A DNA stretch of 64,000 bases from Gleimia hominis. Its GTDB lineage: Bacteria; Actinomycetota; Actinomycetes; Actinomycetales; Actinomycetaceae. Position numbers and translations under genes: made by a program. Shown here one piece after another: positions 51,759-60,542 of the stretch. The notes below the pieces were generated by a model that was not told where the DNA came from, searched no databases, and saw only the letters and a list, made by a program, of their open reading frames with translations. The first letter of the stretch is position 1, and each line of letters begins with the position of its first letter. The stretch spans positions 1,178,001-1,242,000 of the forward strand of contig NZ_JASXSX010000001.1 in NCBI RefSeq assembly GCF_032085515.1. Direction: 5' to 3'.

Positions 51759-53257
51759 CCTACCGGCGGTATGTGGACCTGCGGCTCCTGCTACCAGCCG
51801 CGAGCGCGTGGGCAGGAGCAGCATACGCAGTTACGGTGACGCTGGCGAACGGGCGCGCCCAAGTTGTCGCCCTCACCATGGTGGTGCTGATTAGCTCGGT
51901 AATAATCGGGGTGCGGCCGTTTGCCCGGCGCGGAAAACACGCCCGATACCCAACTGGATCTGCGTCCTTACTGGGCGTACTCAGCGGGTTTTGTTTCCTA
52001 GCCGCGGCCCTCAGTGGCGTGCTCGCCGCAACTACCTACATGAATACTTCCCTGTACCACGCCAATGGGCAACGAGTGTGCGTTCACGGAGCTGCACAGA
52101 ACCCAAAACAAACGGAGTATTCGACGTGGCTCACCACAGTGAATCTGCAGGTTGCGCGCGGCCAGGTGGTTTTGTCAACGAAAACCCGCCTGCCTGTGCG
52201 CGCTGGCGACACAATCCGCACGTGCGGCGTACTGCGTTCTTTCGGTGCTGCACCAACTTATGGGATTATTAAACCCACCGCGCTTCAACCGGTGCCAAGC
52301 ACGGGGATTCGCGCTCAGCTGCGCGCCGCACTGGAACAGAACACAAAGGCCCTCACACCGGACCAGCGGGGCCTGATTACGGGCATGAGCATTGGTGACT
52401 CCAGCATGTTGTCAACTGAAACCGCGGCCGCTATGCGCGCCACTTCCACCACCCACCTCACTGCGATTTCCGGCACGCACCTGGGAATAATTCTTGCCAC
52501 AATAAATCTACTAATCCCCGGGCGGGGGAAGATAAAAGCCACCACTATGCTCGGGGCGCTGCTGATGCTCGTTAGCGTAGTGGGGCTGCAGCCATCGCTT
52601 GTGCGCGCCGGTACCATGTGCCTAGCTGTGACGGTCGGGTCACAATTGGGACGAACTGGCCAGTCATTGAGCGCACTGTGCGCCACCGCGATTTGTTGGC
52701 TTCTCATAAACCCGTGGCTGGCCCGCAGCTACGGGTTCGCACTGTCCGTGTGCGCAACAGTTGCCGTGCTGTTCGTACTCGAACGCGAACGAACCGCCGC
52801 GACCCAGGGAAGAGCCAAATCCTCCGGCATGCTGGGGCGCATCTGCGGTTTGTTTGCCGTGGGACTCGCAGTTCAAGTGTTCACCACTCCGCTCCTACTC
52901 GCCATGACCGGCACGTACCCACTATTTGCAATCCCAGCGAACATCCTCGTGGCACCCGCAGTAGCCCCAACCACGCTCTTGGGATTACTGGCTTTCATTT
53001 GCCCAATCCCCGCACTCAGCACCGCGATCGCCCACCTGGCGAGCTGGAGTGCCCAATGGATTATCCAGGTCACAACCCTGCTTGCCGAGCTTCCTCACGC
53101 CAGTTTGCAAGGAAGCAGCGCGCGAATTGCATGCGTCATCACAGTGGTCGCAGTGCCGATCGGATGGTGGGTGTGGGCGCGTTACCGCGGGCGCTCACCA
53201 CTCCTCATGCACCATTGGATCACGCGCAAACCGACCACCCGTATCCAACAGCGCTAA
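51749..53257 (+). CDS. comEC: ComEC/Rec2 family channel protein, lacking the C-terminal hydrolase domain
   Basis: 502 residues with about ten hydrophobic segments. The N-terminal soluble part (about 75-190) resembles DUF4131. The competence core contains STTHLTAISGTHLGIILA near 230-247, the conserved H-L-x-A-I-S-G motif. Full ComEC proteins are usually 700-800 residues and end in a metallo-beta-lactamase-like domain; none is present here. It is the DNA channel of natural transformation, with ComEA upstream. Starts with GTG inside the comEA end. Its last 63 bases overlap, on the opposite strand, the end of the aldo/keto reductase gene. Confidence 0.85.
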   Translation: MSVTYRRYVDLRLLLPAASAWAGAAYAVTVTLANGRAQVVALTMVVLISSVIIGVRPFARRGKHARYPTGSASLLGVLSGFCFLAAALSGVLAATTYMNTSLYHANGQRVCVHGAAQNPKQTEYSTWLTTVNLQVARGQVVLSTKTRLPVRAGDTIRTCGVLRSFGAAPTYGIIKPTALQPVPSTGIRAQLRAALEQNTKALTPDQRGLITGMSIGDSSMLSTETAAAMRATSTTHLTAISGTHLGIILATINLLIPGRGKIKATTMLGALLMLVSVVGLQPSLVRAGTMCLAVTVGSQLGRTGQSLSALCATAICWLLINPWLARSYGFALSVCATVAVLFVLERERTAATQGRAKSSGMLGRICGLFAVGLAVQVFTTPLLLAMTGTYPLFAIPANILVAPAVAPTTLLGLLAFICPIPALSTAIAHLASWSAQWIIQVTTLLAELPHASLQGSSARIACVITVVAVPIGWWVWARYRGRSPLLMHHWITRKPTTRIQQR

Positions 53258-54034
53258 CGCATCCATCTGCGCATCCGAAAGAGAGAAATCGTAAATCGCA
53301 AGGTTCTCCCGATTCCTCTCCGGCTTCGAAGACACCGACAGGGGAACCACCCCGCACTGCAGTGCCCACCGCAACACAACCTGAGCGGGAGACCGCCCCA
53401 CCTGCTGCGCAATATTCACCACTAAATGCTGCGACAACAGATCCTCACCGGGGCCCAGAGGCCGCCACGCTTGCGTAACAATCTGCTTAGAACGGTGATA
53501 GTCCCGGGCGCTGCGCTGCTGAATCACCGCTGACAACTGAATCTGGTTCACCACCGGGCAAACCCCCGTGTGCTCAATCAGCTCATCAATCTGGCTGGGA
53601 AGAAAATTCGACACCCCAATGTGCTTCGTTTTCCCTTCCTCGCGCAGCTTGATCAACTCCTCCCAGGTGCGCAGGTACAGGCCACGTGACGGATTAGGCC
53701 AGTGAATAAGCGTCAGATCCACGTAATCTAACCGCAGGCGACGCAACGACTCCTCCAACCCCGTGCGGGTCGCCTCCCCCTGATCACCCCCAGCAATTTT
53801 TGTTTGCACAAACAAGTCCGACCGCGCCACCTGGGACCGCTTGATCGCCTCGCCCAACGCGGCCTCATTATTGTACTGAGCAGCCGTATCGACCAGGCGG
53901 TGACCATCGCGCAAAGCCTGCGTAAACAACTCCACACCTTTCAACCCCATGTGCGGGTAGGTGCCTAAACCAGACGAGTAGATCTGCCCGCCATCGAGCA
54001 GTGGTAGTTGGGAAAGCCCGGGTTGATTCGTCAT
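53195..54034 (-). CDS. Aldo/keto reductase
   Basis: 279 residues from the ATG at 54034, which has GGAGGAG upstream. The catalytic tetrad is visible: D49 and Y54 in VDTAAQYNNE, K79 in VQTKIAGG, H111 in TLIHWPNPS. GVSNFLPSQIDEL near 146-158 is the family signature. It reduces aldehydes or ketones with NADPH; the substrate is unknown. Its 3' end overlaps that of comEC by 63 bases. Confidence 0.92.
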   Translation of the reverse strand: MTNQPGLSQLPLLDGGQIYSSGLGTYPHMGLKGVELFTQALRDGHRLVDTAAQYNNEAALGEAIKRSQVARSDLFVQTKIAGGDQGEATRTGLEESLRRLRLDYVDLTLIHWPNPSRGLYLRTWEELIKLREEGKTKHIGVSNFLPSQIDELIEHTGVCPVVNQIQLSAVIQQRSARDYHRSKQIVTQAWRPLGPGEDLLSQHLVVNIAQQVGRSPAQVVLRWALQCGVVPLSVSSKPERNRENLAIYDFSLSDAQMDALALLDTGGRFARDPMVHEEW

Positions 54035-54247
54035 AACTCCTCCTCGTAAGTATCCGAAAAACAACCTTCCCCTTCAGACTACGAGAAGTGGCGCGCAACA
54101 GCGCACCATAAACACTGCCCGGCCACGAAGTGCGAACACCCCCGGTGTCAACCCCCAGTGCGAAAACTCCCGGTCTCAAGGTTTGACGCATCCATCTTGA
54201 CAGCAGCGGGTTCGAAAAAAACTGGGGGGTGTGGCATTGTTTTAACC

Positions 54248-55228
54248 ATGGCACGGAAGAAAACAGGGGCGCAAAACTGGACTGCTGCGCGTCTGGCACC
54301 GGTAGTTTTAGTTAAATCCGAAGAACCCTTATTGGGCGACCGCGCGGTGGCGAACCTGCGCGGACAAGCGCTCAAGAAGAATCCGGATCTTGACGTGCAA
54401 ACCCTTTACGCGCCCCGTTACGAAAGCGGTCAGTTACAGATCCGCACCTCGCCCTCCCTGTTTGAGGAACCCCGGTTCATCCTGGTAGATGACGCGCAGG
54501 ACTACCCAGCGTCCCTCGTGACTGACACGGCGCAATACCTGGAACAACCACTCGCGGACACCACGGTGGTGTATCGCCACAACGGGAAAACCGGTAAGCG
54601 GAAACTCCTCGACCTGCTTTCGAAAGCTCAGGTCCCCACCTATGAGGCGTCCGCGATGACGCGGCTGCGCGACAAAATGGCGTTCATTGAATCGGAAGTG
54701 CACGCGCAAGGGCGTAAAATCGAGCGTTCTGCCGTGCAGATGCTGATCGACGCCCTCGGATCGGACGTGGCGGAACTAGTGGCCGTGACACACCAGCTCC
54801 TAGCGGACGTAAACGGAACGATAACCGAGGCGGATGTGCGCCAATACCAGGCAGGAAAGGTTGAGACCACGGGGTTTGCCGTGGTGGACGCTGCGGTGTC
54901 GGGAAATCTGGCTCGATCACTCCTTTTGTTGCGGTCGGCTTTGGCGCAGGGCATCGCCCCCGCGGCGCTCACGGGTGCGGCGGCCATGAAGATCCGTCAG
55001 CTCGCGAAAGTGTCAGTACGGCCGCGTCCCACAGCGCGTGAGTTGAAGATGGCGCCATGGCAAATCGACAGGGCCGCGCGCGAGCTCCGCGGGTGGAATG
55101 AAACCCGGTTAGCTCATGCAATTAATGCGGTTGCGAAAGCAGATCATGAGGTTAAGGGTGCATCTAAAGATCCGCATTACGCCCTCGAATGCATGCTGAA
55201 AACTATCAGTGGGCGCGTGCGCATGTGA
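54248..55228 (+). CDS. holA: DNA polymerase III delta subunit
   Basis: 326 residues from the ATG at 54248 (MARKKTGAQNW). LVKSEEPLLGDRAVANLRGQ at about 18-37 is the usual start of HolA, and the C-terminal clamp-loader collar region follows the AAA+-like core. VVAVTHQLLA near 180 and TGFAVVDAAVSGNLARSLLLL near 215 are family features. HolA opens the sliding clamp for DNA polymerase III. It lies between comEC and rpsT, the conserved actinobacterial order. No clear ribosome binding site precedes the ATG, so leaderless initiation is possible. Confidence 0.92.
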   Translation: MARKKTGAQNWTAARLAPVVLVKSEEPLLGDRAVANLRGQALKKNPDLDVQTLYAPRYESGQLQIRTSPSLFEEPRFILVDDAQDYPASLVTDTAQYLEQPLADTTVVYRHNGKTGKRKLLDLLSKAQVPTYEASAMTRLRDKMAFIESEVHAQGRKIERSAVQMLIDALGSDVAELVAVTHQLLADVNGTITEADVRQYQAGKVETTGFAVVDAAVSGNLARSLLLLRSALAQGIAPAALTGAAAMKIRQLAKVSVRPRPTARELKMAPWQIDRAARELRGWNETRLAHAINAVAKADHEVKGASKDPHYALECMLKTISGRVRM

Positions 55229-55246
55229 AGACGAGCAGGGGTATGA

Positions 55247-55276
55247 AAAAAGAGCGGGACGATCCCGCTCTTTTTC
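55247..55276. terminator. Terminator after holA, symmetric
   Basis: AAAAAGAGCGGGA and TCCCGCTCTTTTT form a 13-bp stem with a CGA loop; U-rich on the plus strand, A-rich on the other, so it may also help end rpsT transcription. Confidence 0.92.
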
Positions 55277-55350
55277 TTCACGTGTCTGATCCGATTCCGC
55301 GATTGCGCGTGAACCAGAATCTCACGAGCTGTGTTAGAACACTTTTACTA

Positions 55351-55365
55351 GGCGCTATAAGCGCC
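55351..55365 (-). terminator. Short hairpin after rpsT
   Basis: GGCGCT / AGCGCC around ATA, 5 bases past the rpsT stop on the minus strand. U run weak. Confidence 0.4.
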
Positions 55366-55369
55366 GACG

Positions 55370-55630
55370 TTACATAGCGTTAACTTGCTTGGCCAGTTTT
55401 GACTGGCGGGTAGCAGCCTGGTTCTTGTGAATAACGCCTTTGGAAGCTGCCTTGTCGAGCTTCCGGCCTGCCGCACGCAGAGCTTCCTGCGCGGCCTCCT
55501 GATCACCAGCCGCGATCGCCTCGCGCGTCCGACGCACGTAGGTCTTCAACTCAGACTTAACAGACTGGTTGCGTAGACGACGCTTCTCGTTCGTCTTGTT
55601 GCGCTTAATCTGAGACTTAATGTTTGCCAC
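55370..55630 (-). CDS. rpsT: 30S ribosomal protein S20
   Basis: 86 residues, GTG start (MANIKSQIKRNKTNEKRRLR). The strongly basic N-terminal helix, VKSELKTYVRRTREAI and the C-terminal ASKGVIHKNQAATRQSKLAK are standard S20. It binds 16S rRNA early in 30S assembly. Convergent with holA. The ribosome binding site is weak, as is often seen for this gene, which is autoregulated in E. coli. Confidence 0.97.
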   Translation of the reverse strand: MANIKSQIKRNKTNEKRRLRNQSVKSELKTYVRRTREAIAAGDQEAAQEALRAAGRKLDKAASKGVIHKNQAATRQSKLAKQVNAM

Positions 55631-55893
55631 AGTGTTTACACTCTCTTTTGTCGATTACAGGGTCGGTGAGGGCGCGTTGGGTCTTGGACCAAAAGTGGGG
55701 GACACTCGAGCGCGAAAAACCCAACCTCATCCCGGAACCCGACCAGGTCCAGAATTCAGTCATTAACTCTACCAGTAAACGCCTCTTGCTTGATAGTGGG
55801 ATCCGCGTCAAAACAAGTGAAGGTGCTCACCTTAACCGGTATCCCCGGAGCGTAATTGCCCAAGAAAATAGTAGATAACAATTCCGCTCCTTT
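55631..55893. other. rpsT leader region
   Basis: No gene is seen between rpsT and the 37-bp repeat array. It should contain the rpsT promoter on the minus strand; no clear pair of hexamers was recognised. Confidence 0.4.
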
Positions 55894-56034
55894 ACTTAAC
55901 AGGCCCGTAGCGCTGACTACCGTTACTTCTACTTAACAGGCCCGTAGCGCTAACTACCGTTACTTCTACTTAACAGGCCCGTAGCGCTGACTACCGCTAC
56001 TTCACTAAGCCGGACCCGTGCCGCTAACTGATAG
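55894..56034. repeat. 37-bp tandem repeat, three copies plus a diverged fourth, covering the end of the 56024 gene
   Basis: Units at 55894-55930, 55931-55967 and 55968-56003 share ACTTAACAGGCCCGTAGCGCT and (G/A)ACTACCG(T/C)TACTTC. A fourth, diverged unit (56004-56034) runs over the stop codon of the membrane protein gene (TAG at 56026-56024), so read on the minus strand the array begins with that stop. Confidence 0.93.
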
Positions 56035-56491
56035 AGGCGATCAGCAACCCCACCGCAGTTATAAGTGTTAGCGCGCCCGTGATTGGAATAGACACGGCGG
56101 TCAGCACAAAAGACGCCAGCGTGTAGCGGAAATCCTGGTTCAGCCACTGCGCATCGTAATCGGGGGCCAATAAGTGGCGTAAGCTCCGCTGCGCCGCTTC
56201 GACGCGAGGAAAAAACCGGGCGGTGCGTCTAGAGTATTCGGCACGCGCACTGCCGATCCGCTCCCCACTTTTACGCGCGGCCTCCTGCAGTCGCTGCGCA
56301 GGCTCAGACGAAGAGTCTTCTACGGTAACCACTTCGCGCGGGCCCGAACGAGCAATGGCTTTTGCCAGCGAGTACCGCCGGTAAGCGAAGAAACCGGTGC
56401 ATGCAAAAGCGGCGGCAGCGATGACGAGCATAATCCACCAGCCGGCACCCCCGTATAACGCTGCGCCCAGCATGTTCGCTACCGCCAGCAC
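56024..56491 (-). CDS. Small membrane protein of unknown function (C-terminal part of an interrupted frame)
   Basis: 155 residues from a GTG at 56491. Two or three hydrophobic segments are visible: residues 1-33 (ALYGGAGWWIMLVIAAAAF) and 125-153 (LTAVSIPITGALTLITAVGL). Between them is a charged, helical part (about 45-105, REVVTVEDSSSEPAQRLQEA). The same frame continues upstream with plausible coding sequence (VPGRLLIRLALLSAGVLAVA) to a TAG at 56539-56537 and then to an ATG at 56638. So this looks like a gene split by one in-frame stop. I do not recognise the family. Its own stop lies in the 37-bp repeat array. Confidence 0.55.
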   Translation of the reverse strand: MLAVANMLGAALYGGAGWWIMLVIAAAAFACTGFFAYRRYSLAKAIARSGPREVVTVEDSSSEPAQRLQEAARKSGERIGSARAEYSRRTARFFPRVEAAQRSLRHLLAPDYDAQWLNQDFRYTLASFVLTAVSIPITGALTLITAVGLLIASIS

Positions 56492-56536
56492 TCCGGCGCT
56501 AAGTAAAGCCAGGCGAATCAGAAGCCGACCCGGTAC

Positions 56537-56638
56537 CTAAACTGCGTTGCGCGTAAACCGCTGCTGCGCACCACTCACATCCACGGGGACTGGGGGATTC
56601 TTGCGATCGTCAAACGAGTGCACAACCTCACCTTCCAT
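56537..56638 (-). pseudogene. N-terminal piece of the same membrane protein, ended by an in-frame TAG
   Basis: ATG at 56638 opens a 33-codon frame (MEGEVVHSFDDRKNPPVPVD...RFTRNAV) that stops at TAG 56539-56537. Downstream of that stop the same frame remains open to 56024. The encoded stretch is hydrophilic and reads like a cytoplasmic N-terminus of the membrane protein. One base change would restore a 204-residue protein. Confidence 0.5.
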
Positions 56639-57011
56639 AACTTAGAGAACGAGACTCATCAGATTTGAGCTATCTCGCCGCACACCGACCCCACCTACAA
56701 CCTAGAAACCTAGACTCGAGCCGGGGTTGATGACGGATAGCAGTCTAACTCAACCACCTGAACGACAGCTTGACCCCCTATAGTGGGTGCTACCCACGCG
56801 TTTACCCTAAACCGAATGGAGCGGACAGCACCTCAAGAACAAAAACCGTCTTGCGAAACTACACAACGCGCGCCGATAGGCAGAAAAGTTTGCGTTGCAA
56901 AACGGAACGTCTTGCTTTGCAGGACAAAACGGTTTGCAGCGCGCTATCGGCAACTAGAAACCAGCGGCTAGAAAACAGCTAAGAGTCAGCGAAACACAAG
57001 GAGGCCTCGGA
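56639..57011 (+). other. Gap and likely long 5' leader before the 57012 gene
   Basis: 373 bp with no convincing gene. An 8-bp inverted repeat GCCGATAG (56872-56879) / CTATCGGC (56944-56951) encloses a 64-base A-rich segment with repeats of the AAAACGG/TTTGC type. A TTGACC at 56770 could be a -35. The final AAGGAGG serves the gene at 57012. Confidence 0.4.
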
Positions 57012-57860
57012 ATGGAAGCAGTGTCAATCCCCGCGGTGCGTTCCGCCCTAAAGGTCGTGTACACACCGGGAATCACTATTGATTCTCCAATCGGGCTGCG
57101 CAACGATCCACTGACCGCAACAATCCTGCAGCGAGGCCGGGAATGGTCAAAAGAACTGTGGGAAGCACGCTACCAACGCACCCCATCGGAAATGCGTGAG
57201 TACGCACAGTGGCTTGAAGACGCCGACGGGGTAGCGTTCACCGAATGGAGTAAACGCGCGTTCGCGCTAGCGGGCGCATACGAGGTGATCGCATCCGCGT
57301 GGGAACGGGAAGTGCTCACGGAAGAAGAAGACCGGGCCCGCGCGCAGCTGCAAGCCATGGCGGATCGGGCACAGCGAATCCAAACAAACCAGCACTGGCT
57401 GTGGATATTCGCCTGCCTGCTCGTATTCTGCGGTTTCTTCTTTGTGGGGCCCGCAACCAGTGCCGCGTTAGTGGGAATGCGGATCGTGCTGTACGGCGCT
57501 GCTGGGCTGCTGCTGGTGGGCTACGGGTTCGCCCGCTGGTACGTGGGACGCCTTGACCGCAAGGCGCAAAAACAGGGCGTTACCCTCGCACAAATCCGCC
57601 ACCAGCAAGTAAATAAACCGCAGCTTTGGATGGGGGAGGGCCTGTCGCATCAACGCATTCTAAACTTCGCTAACTGGGCTCTCATGTCGACCCCGCCGAA
57701 AGGTAGTTTTATTCCTTTAGATCCCCCAGTACCTCAGGAATATGAAGGGCCGGAGGCAGAAAAACTCGACGAATGGCACACGCAGGTACTGGACCTGGCG
57801 CACCGGTGGTACCGCGAGTGGCAGACGAAATATGATCAAAAGGGCGAGGGAATTCGGTAA
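57012..57860 (+). CDS. Membrane protein of unknown function with two central transmembrane helices
   Basis: 282 residues, ATG with AAGGAGG upstream. The N-terminal part (1-125) is hydrophilic and helical, with REWSKELWEARYQRTPSEM near 43-61. A hydrophobic hairpin follows at about 127-180 (LWIFACLLVFCGFFFVG, IVLYGAAGLLLVGYGFARWY). The C-terminus is a proline/glutamate-rich tail. It has features of a cytosolic regulator anchored by a hairpin, but no known domain was recognised. It lies 53 bp before lepA in the same direction and may be cotranscribed. Confidence 0.75.
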   Translation: MEAVSIPAVRSALKVVYTPGITIDSPIGLRNDPLTATILQRGREWSKELWEARYQRTPSEMREYAQWLEDADGVAFTEWSKRAFALAGAYEVIASAWEREVLTEEEDRARAQLQAMADRAQRIQTNQHWLWIFACLLVFCGFFFVGPATSAALVGMRIVLYGAAGLLLVGYGFARWYVGRLDRKAQKQGVTLAQIRHQQVNKPQLWMGEGLSHQRILNFANWALMSTPPKGSFIPLDPPVPQEYEGPEAEKLDEWHTQVLDLAHRWYREWQTKYDQKGEGIR

Positions 57861-57913
57861 ATCCGTGAGTGCATGCAACAATTGCGCACAGCAGTAGTGA
57901 AAGGTGGGGTCAG

Positions 57914-59785
57914 TTGCCTCAAGTTACGGATGGGCAGTTAAAGTCTATTGAACCGGGACGAACGGATCCGAAGTGGATCCGAAACTTCTGCATCATAGCG
58001 CACATTGATCATGGGAAGTCCACGCTCGCGGACCGTATGTTGCAGCTAACCGGAATCGTGGAGCAACGCCTAATGCGTGACCAGTACCTAGACCGCATGG
58101 ACATTGAACGCGAACGCGGCATCACAATCAAATCCCAAGCGGTACGCATGCCGTGGGCGGTGGATGGGAACGCGTACGCGTTGAACATGATTGACACGCC
58201 CGGTCACGTCGATTTTACGTATGAGGTATCGCGCTCACTCGCCGCGTGCGAGGGGGCGGTGCTGCTCATCGACGCAGCGCAGGGGATTGAAGCTCAAACG
58301 TTGGCGAACCTCTATCTGGCGATGGAACACGACCTCGAAATCATTCCGGTGCTCAATAAAATCGACCTGCCGGGCGCGATGCCAGAAAAACACGCGGAAG
58401 AGATCGCGCAACTCATCGGCTGCGATCCGAGCGACATCCTCCAGGTGTCTGGGAAAACCGGGGCGGGGGTAGAAGAGCTGCTGGACGCGATCATTGAACG
58501 CATCCCAGCGCCAACGGGGGGCGATGGGCCGGCGCGCGCACTGATTTTCGACAGTGTTTACGACATCTACCGCGGGGTAGTGACCTACATCCGGGTGGTC
58601 GACGGGGAACTGAAACCCCGCGAGCGGGTGCGGATGCTCGCCACGGGCACGCACCACGAGGTGTTGGAACTGGGGGTTATATCCCCGGAACCAACCGGCA
58701 CCAAAGGTCTGGGCGTAGGGGAAGTAGGGTACCTAATTACCGGGGTGAAAGACGTGCGCCAGTCGAAAGTGGGGGACACGGTCACCACCGTGGTGCGGGG
58801 CGCAGATGACCCCCTGCCGGGCTACGAAGAGCCTCTCCCAATGGTGTACTCGGGCATCTACCCGATTGACGGATCAGACTTCCCGGTGCTGCGGGAGGCG
58901 CTTGAGAAACTTCAGTTGAACGACGCGTCCCTCACTTTTGAACCCGAGTCGTCTGCGGCACTTGGATTTGGATTCCGCTGCGGCTTCTTGGGGTTGCTGC
59001 ACTTGGAGATCATCCGGGAGCGGCTTGAACGCGAGTTCGACCTCGCGCTTATCGCCACCGCGCCGAACGTGATTTATGACGTGGTGGCCGAAGATGGGAC
59101 GACGGTTGAAGTGACGAACCCGTCGGAGTTTCCAGACGGGAAGATCGCGCAGGTGCGCGAACCGATTGTGGATGCCACGATCCTCACGCCTTCGGACTAC
59201 GTGGGGCGGGTAATGGAACTGTGTCAAGACCGGCGCGGGGACATGAAAAACATGGAGTACCTGTCGCAAGATCGCGTGGAGATCCACTACACGCTGCCAC
59301 TTGCCGAAATCGTGTTCGACTTCTTCGACCAGCTGAAATCCCGCACCCGCGGGTACGCTTCTTTGGATTATCACAGCGCGGGTGAGCAGGCAGCGGACTT
59401 GGTTCGGGTGGACATTTTGCTGAACGGCGAGCAGGTGGATGCGTTCTCGGCGATCGTCCACCGTGACAGTGCCTACCAGTACGGCGTGATGATGACTAAG
59501 AAACTGAAGGAACTGATTCCCCGCCAGCAGTTCGAAGTGCCCGTACAGGCCGCGATTGGTTCGAGGGTGATTGCCCGCGAGACGATTCGGGCGTTGCGTA
59601 AGGACATGCTCGCGAAGTGTTATGGCGGCGATATTTCGCGCAAACGGAAACTGTTGGAAAAGCAGAAGGAAGGGAAGAAGCGGATGAAGGCGATTGGGCG
59701 GGTCGACGTGCCGCAAGAGGCGTTCATCGCGGCCCTGACTTCGGATGCTCCGACCGGTAAGTCCGGTAAATCTGCGGGGAAGTAG
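57914..59785 (+). CDS. lepA: Elongation factor 4 (LepA)
   Basis: 623 residues from the TTG at 57914, chosen because AAGGTGGGG precedes it; the open frame begins 15 codons upstream. G motifs are AHIDHGKST near 27, DTPGHVDF near 95 and NKIDLPGA near 148. The C-terminal LepA-specific domain contains KKLKELIPRQQFEVPVQAAI and the family ending GKKRMKAIGRVDVPQEAF. LepA back-translocates stalled ribosomes under stress. It is the first of the lepA-trmB-hemW run. Confidence 0.96.
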   Translation: MPQVTDGQLKSIEPGRTDPKWIRNFCIIAHIDHGKSTLADRMLQLTGIVEQRLMRDQYLDRMDIERERGITIKSQAVRMPWAVDGNAYALNMIDTPGHVDFTYEVSRSLAACEGAVLLIDAAQGIEAQTLANLYLAMEHDLEIIPVLNKIDLPGAMPEKHAEEIAQLIGCDPSDILQVSGKTGAGVEELLDAIIERIPAPTGGDGPARALIFDSVYDIYRGVVTYIRVVDGELKPRERVRMLATGTHHEVLELGVISPEPTGTKGLGVGEVGYLITGVKDVRQSKVGDTVTTVVRGADDPLPGYEEPLPMVYSGIYPIDGSDFPVLREALEKLQLNDASLTFEPESSAALGFGFRCGFLGLLHLEIIRERLEREFDLALIATAPNVIYDVVAEDGTTVEVTNPSEFPDGKIAQVREPIVDATILTPSDYVGRVMELCQDRRGDMKNMEYLSQDRVEIHYTLPLAEIVFDFFDQLKSRTRGYASLDYHSAGEQAADLVRVDILLNGEQVDAFSAIVHRDSAYQYGVMMTKKLKELIPRQQFEVPVQAAIGSRVIARETIRALRKDMLAKCYGGDISRKRKLLEKQKEGKKRMKAIGRVDVPQEAFIAALTSDAPTGKSGKSAGK

Positions 59786-59786
59786 T

Positions 59787-60542
59787 GTGGATATAAAGTA
59801 CCCGGCTCGAACCAAATCGTTTGCCCGGCGCGGGCGGCCACTGCACGATGCAATGGAACGCGTGTGGGCTGAGCACGCAGAGGAGTACGTTGCGCAGGTG
59901 CCACGCGATGGGGGATTGACCACGGTGGATCCGCGGTTCCAGTTAGATCTACAGGCACTATTCGTTCGCGTTGCCCCGCTCGTTGTAGAGGTGGGGACCG
60001 GGAACGGGGAGCAGCTGGTTGCGTACGCGCAGTCGCATCCGGATGTTAATTGCCTTGGGGTTGAGGTGTGGCGCCCGGGGTTGGCGAAAACAGTGGCGCG
60101 GGCCGTGCGGGAGGGCGTGCATAACCTCCGGCTGGTGGAGGCCGACGCCGCGCAGGCACTTCCGACCCTGCTGCCGGCAGCGTGCGCGCGGGAGGTGTGG
60201 ACGTTCTTCCCAGACCCATGGCGCAAGGCCCGGCATCGCAAACGTCGGTTGGTGAACGAGGCGTTTGCTGGTACCGTGGCGCGCTTGCTTCAAGATGGTG
60301 GGGTGTGGCGGCTAGCTACGGACTGGCCGGATTACGCATGGCAGATGCGGGATGTGGTAGAAGCCAGCGCGTGGTTTGAAAACCCGTATGCGGGTGAGCG
60401 CGTTGCAGAGGAAGATCCGCGGGGTGCACACGGTGGGTTTGCACCGCGGTTCGCGGATCGGATTCGCACGCGGTTTGAGACCCGGGGCGTGGAAGCGGGC
60501 CGGGTAGCCCGGGACGTTGTGGGAGTGCGCGTAGAGCGGTGA
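59787..60542 (+). CDS. trmB: tRNA (guanine-N7)-methyltransferase
   Basis: 251 residues from the GTG at 59787, one base after the lepA stop, with GGGGA upstream. The SAM-binding loop reads EVGTGNGEQL near 68 and the tRNA methyltransferase signature is FPDPWRKARHRKRRLVN near 146-162. It methylates G46 of the tRNA variable loop. It overlaps hemW by 4 bases. Confidence 0.94.
   Translation: MDIKYPARTKSFARRGRPLHDAMERVWAEHAEEYVAQVPRDGGLTTVDPRFQLDLQALFVRVAPLVVEVGTGNGEQLVAYAQSHPDVNCLGVEVWRPGLAKTVARAVREGVHNLRLVEADAAQALPTLLPAACAREVWTFFPDPWRKARHRKRRLVNEAFAGTVARLLQDGGVWRLATDWPDYAWQMRDVVEASAWFENPYAGERVAEEDPRGAHGGFAPRFADRIRTRFETRGVEAGRVARDVVGVRVER

Noticed and set aside
56770..56982. 70-codon plus-strand frame before the 57012 gene
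   Set aside because: No ribosome binding site, no recognisable domain, and it covers the inverted repeat of a probable leader.
58874..60241. 455-codon minus-strand frame opposite lepA and trmB
   Set aside because: Arg/Ser/Thr-rich shadow translation; both plus-strand genes are well-defined families.
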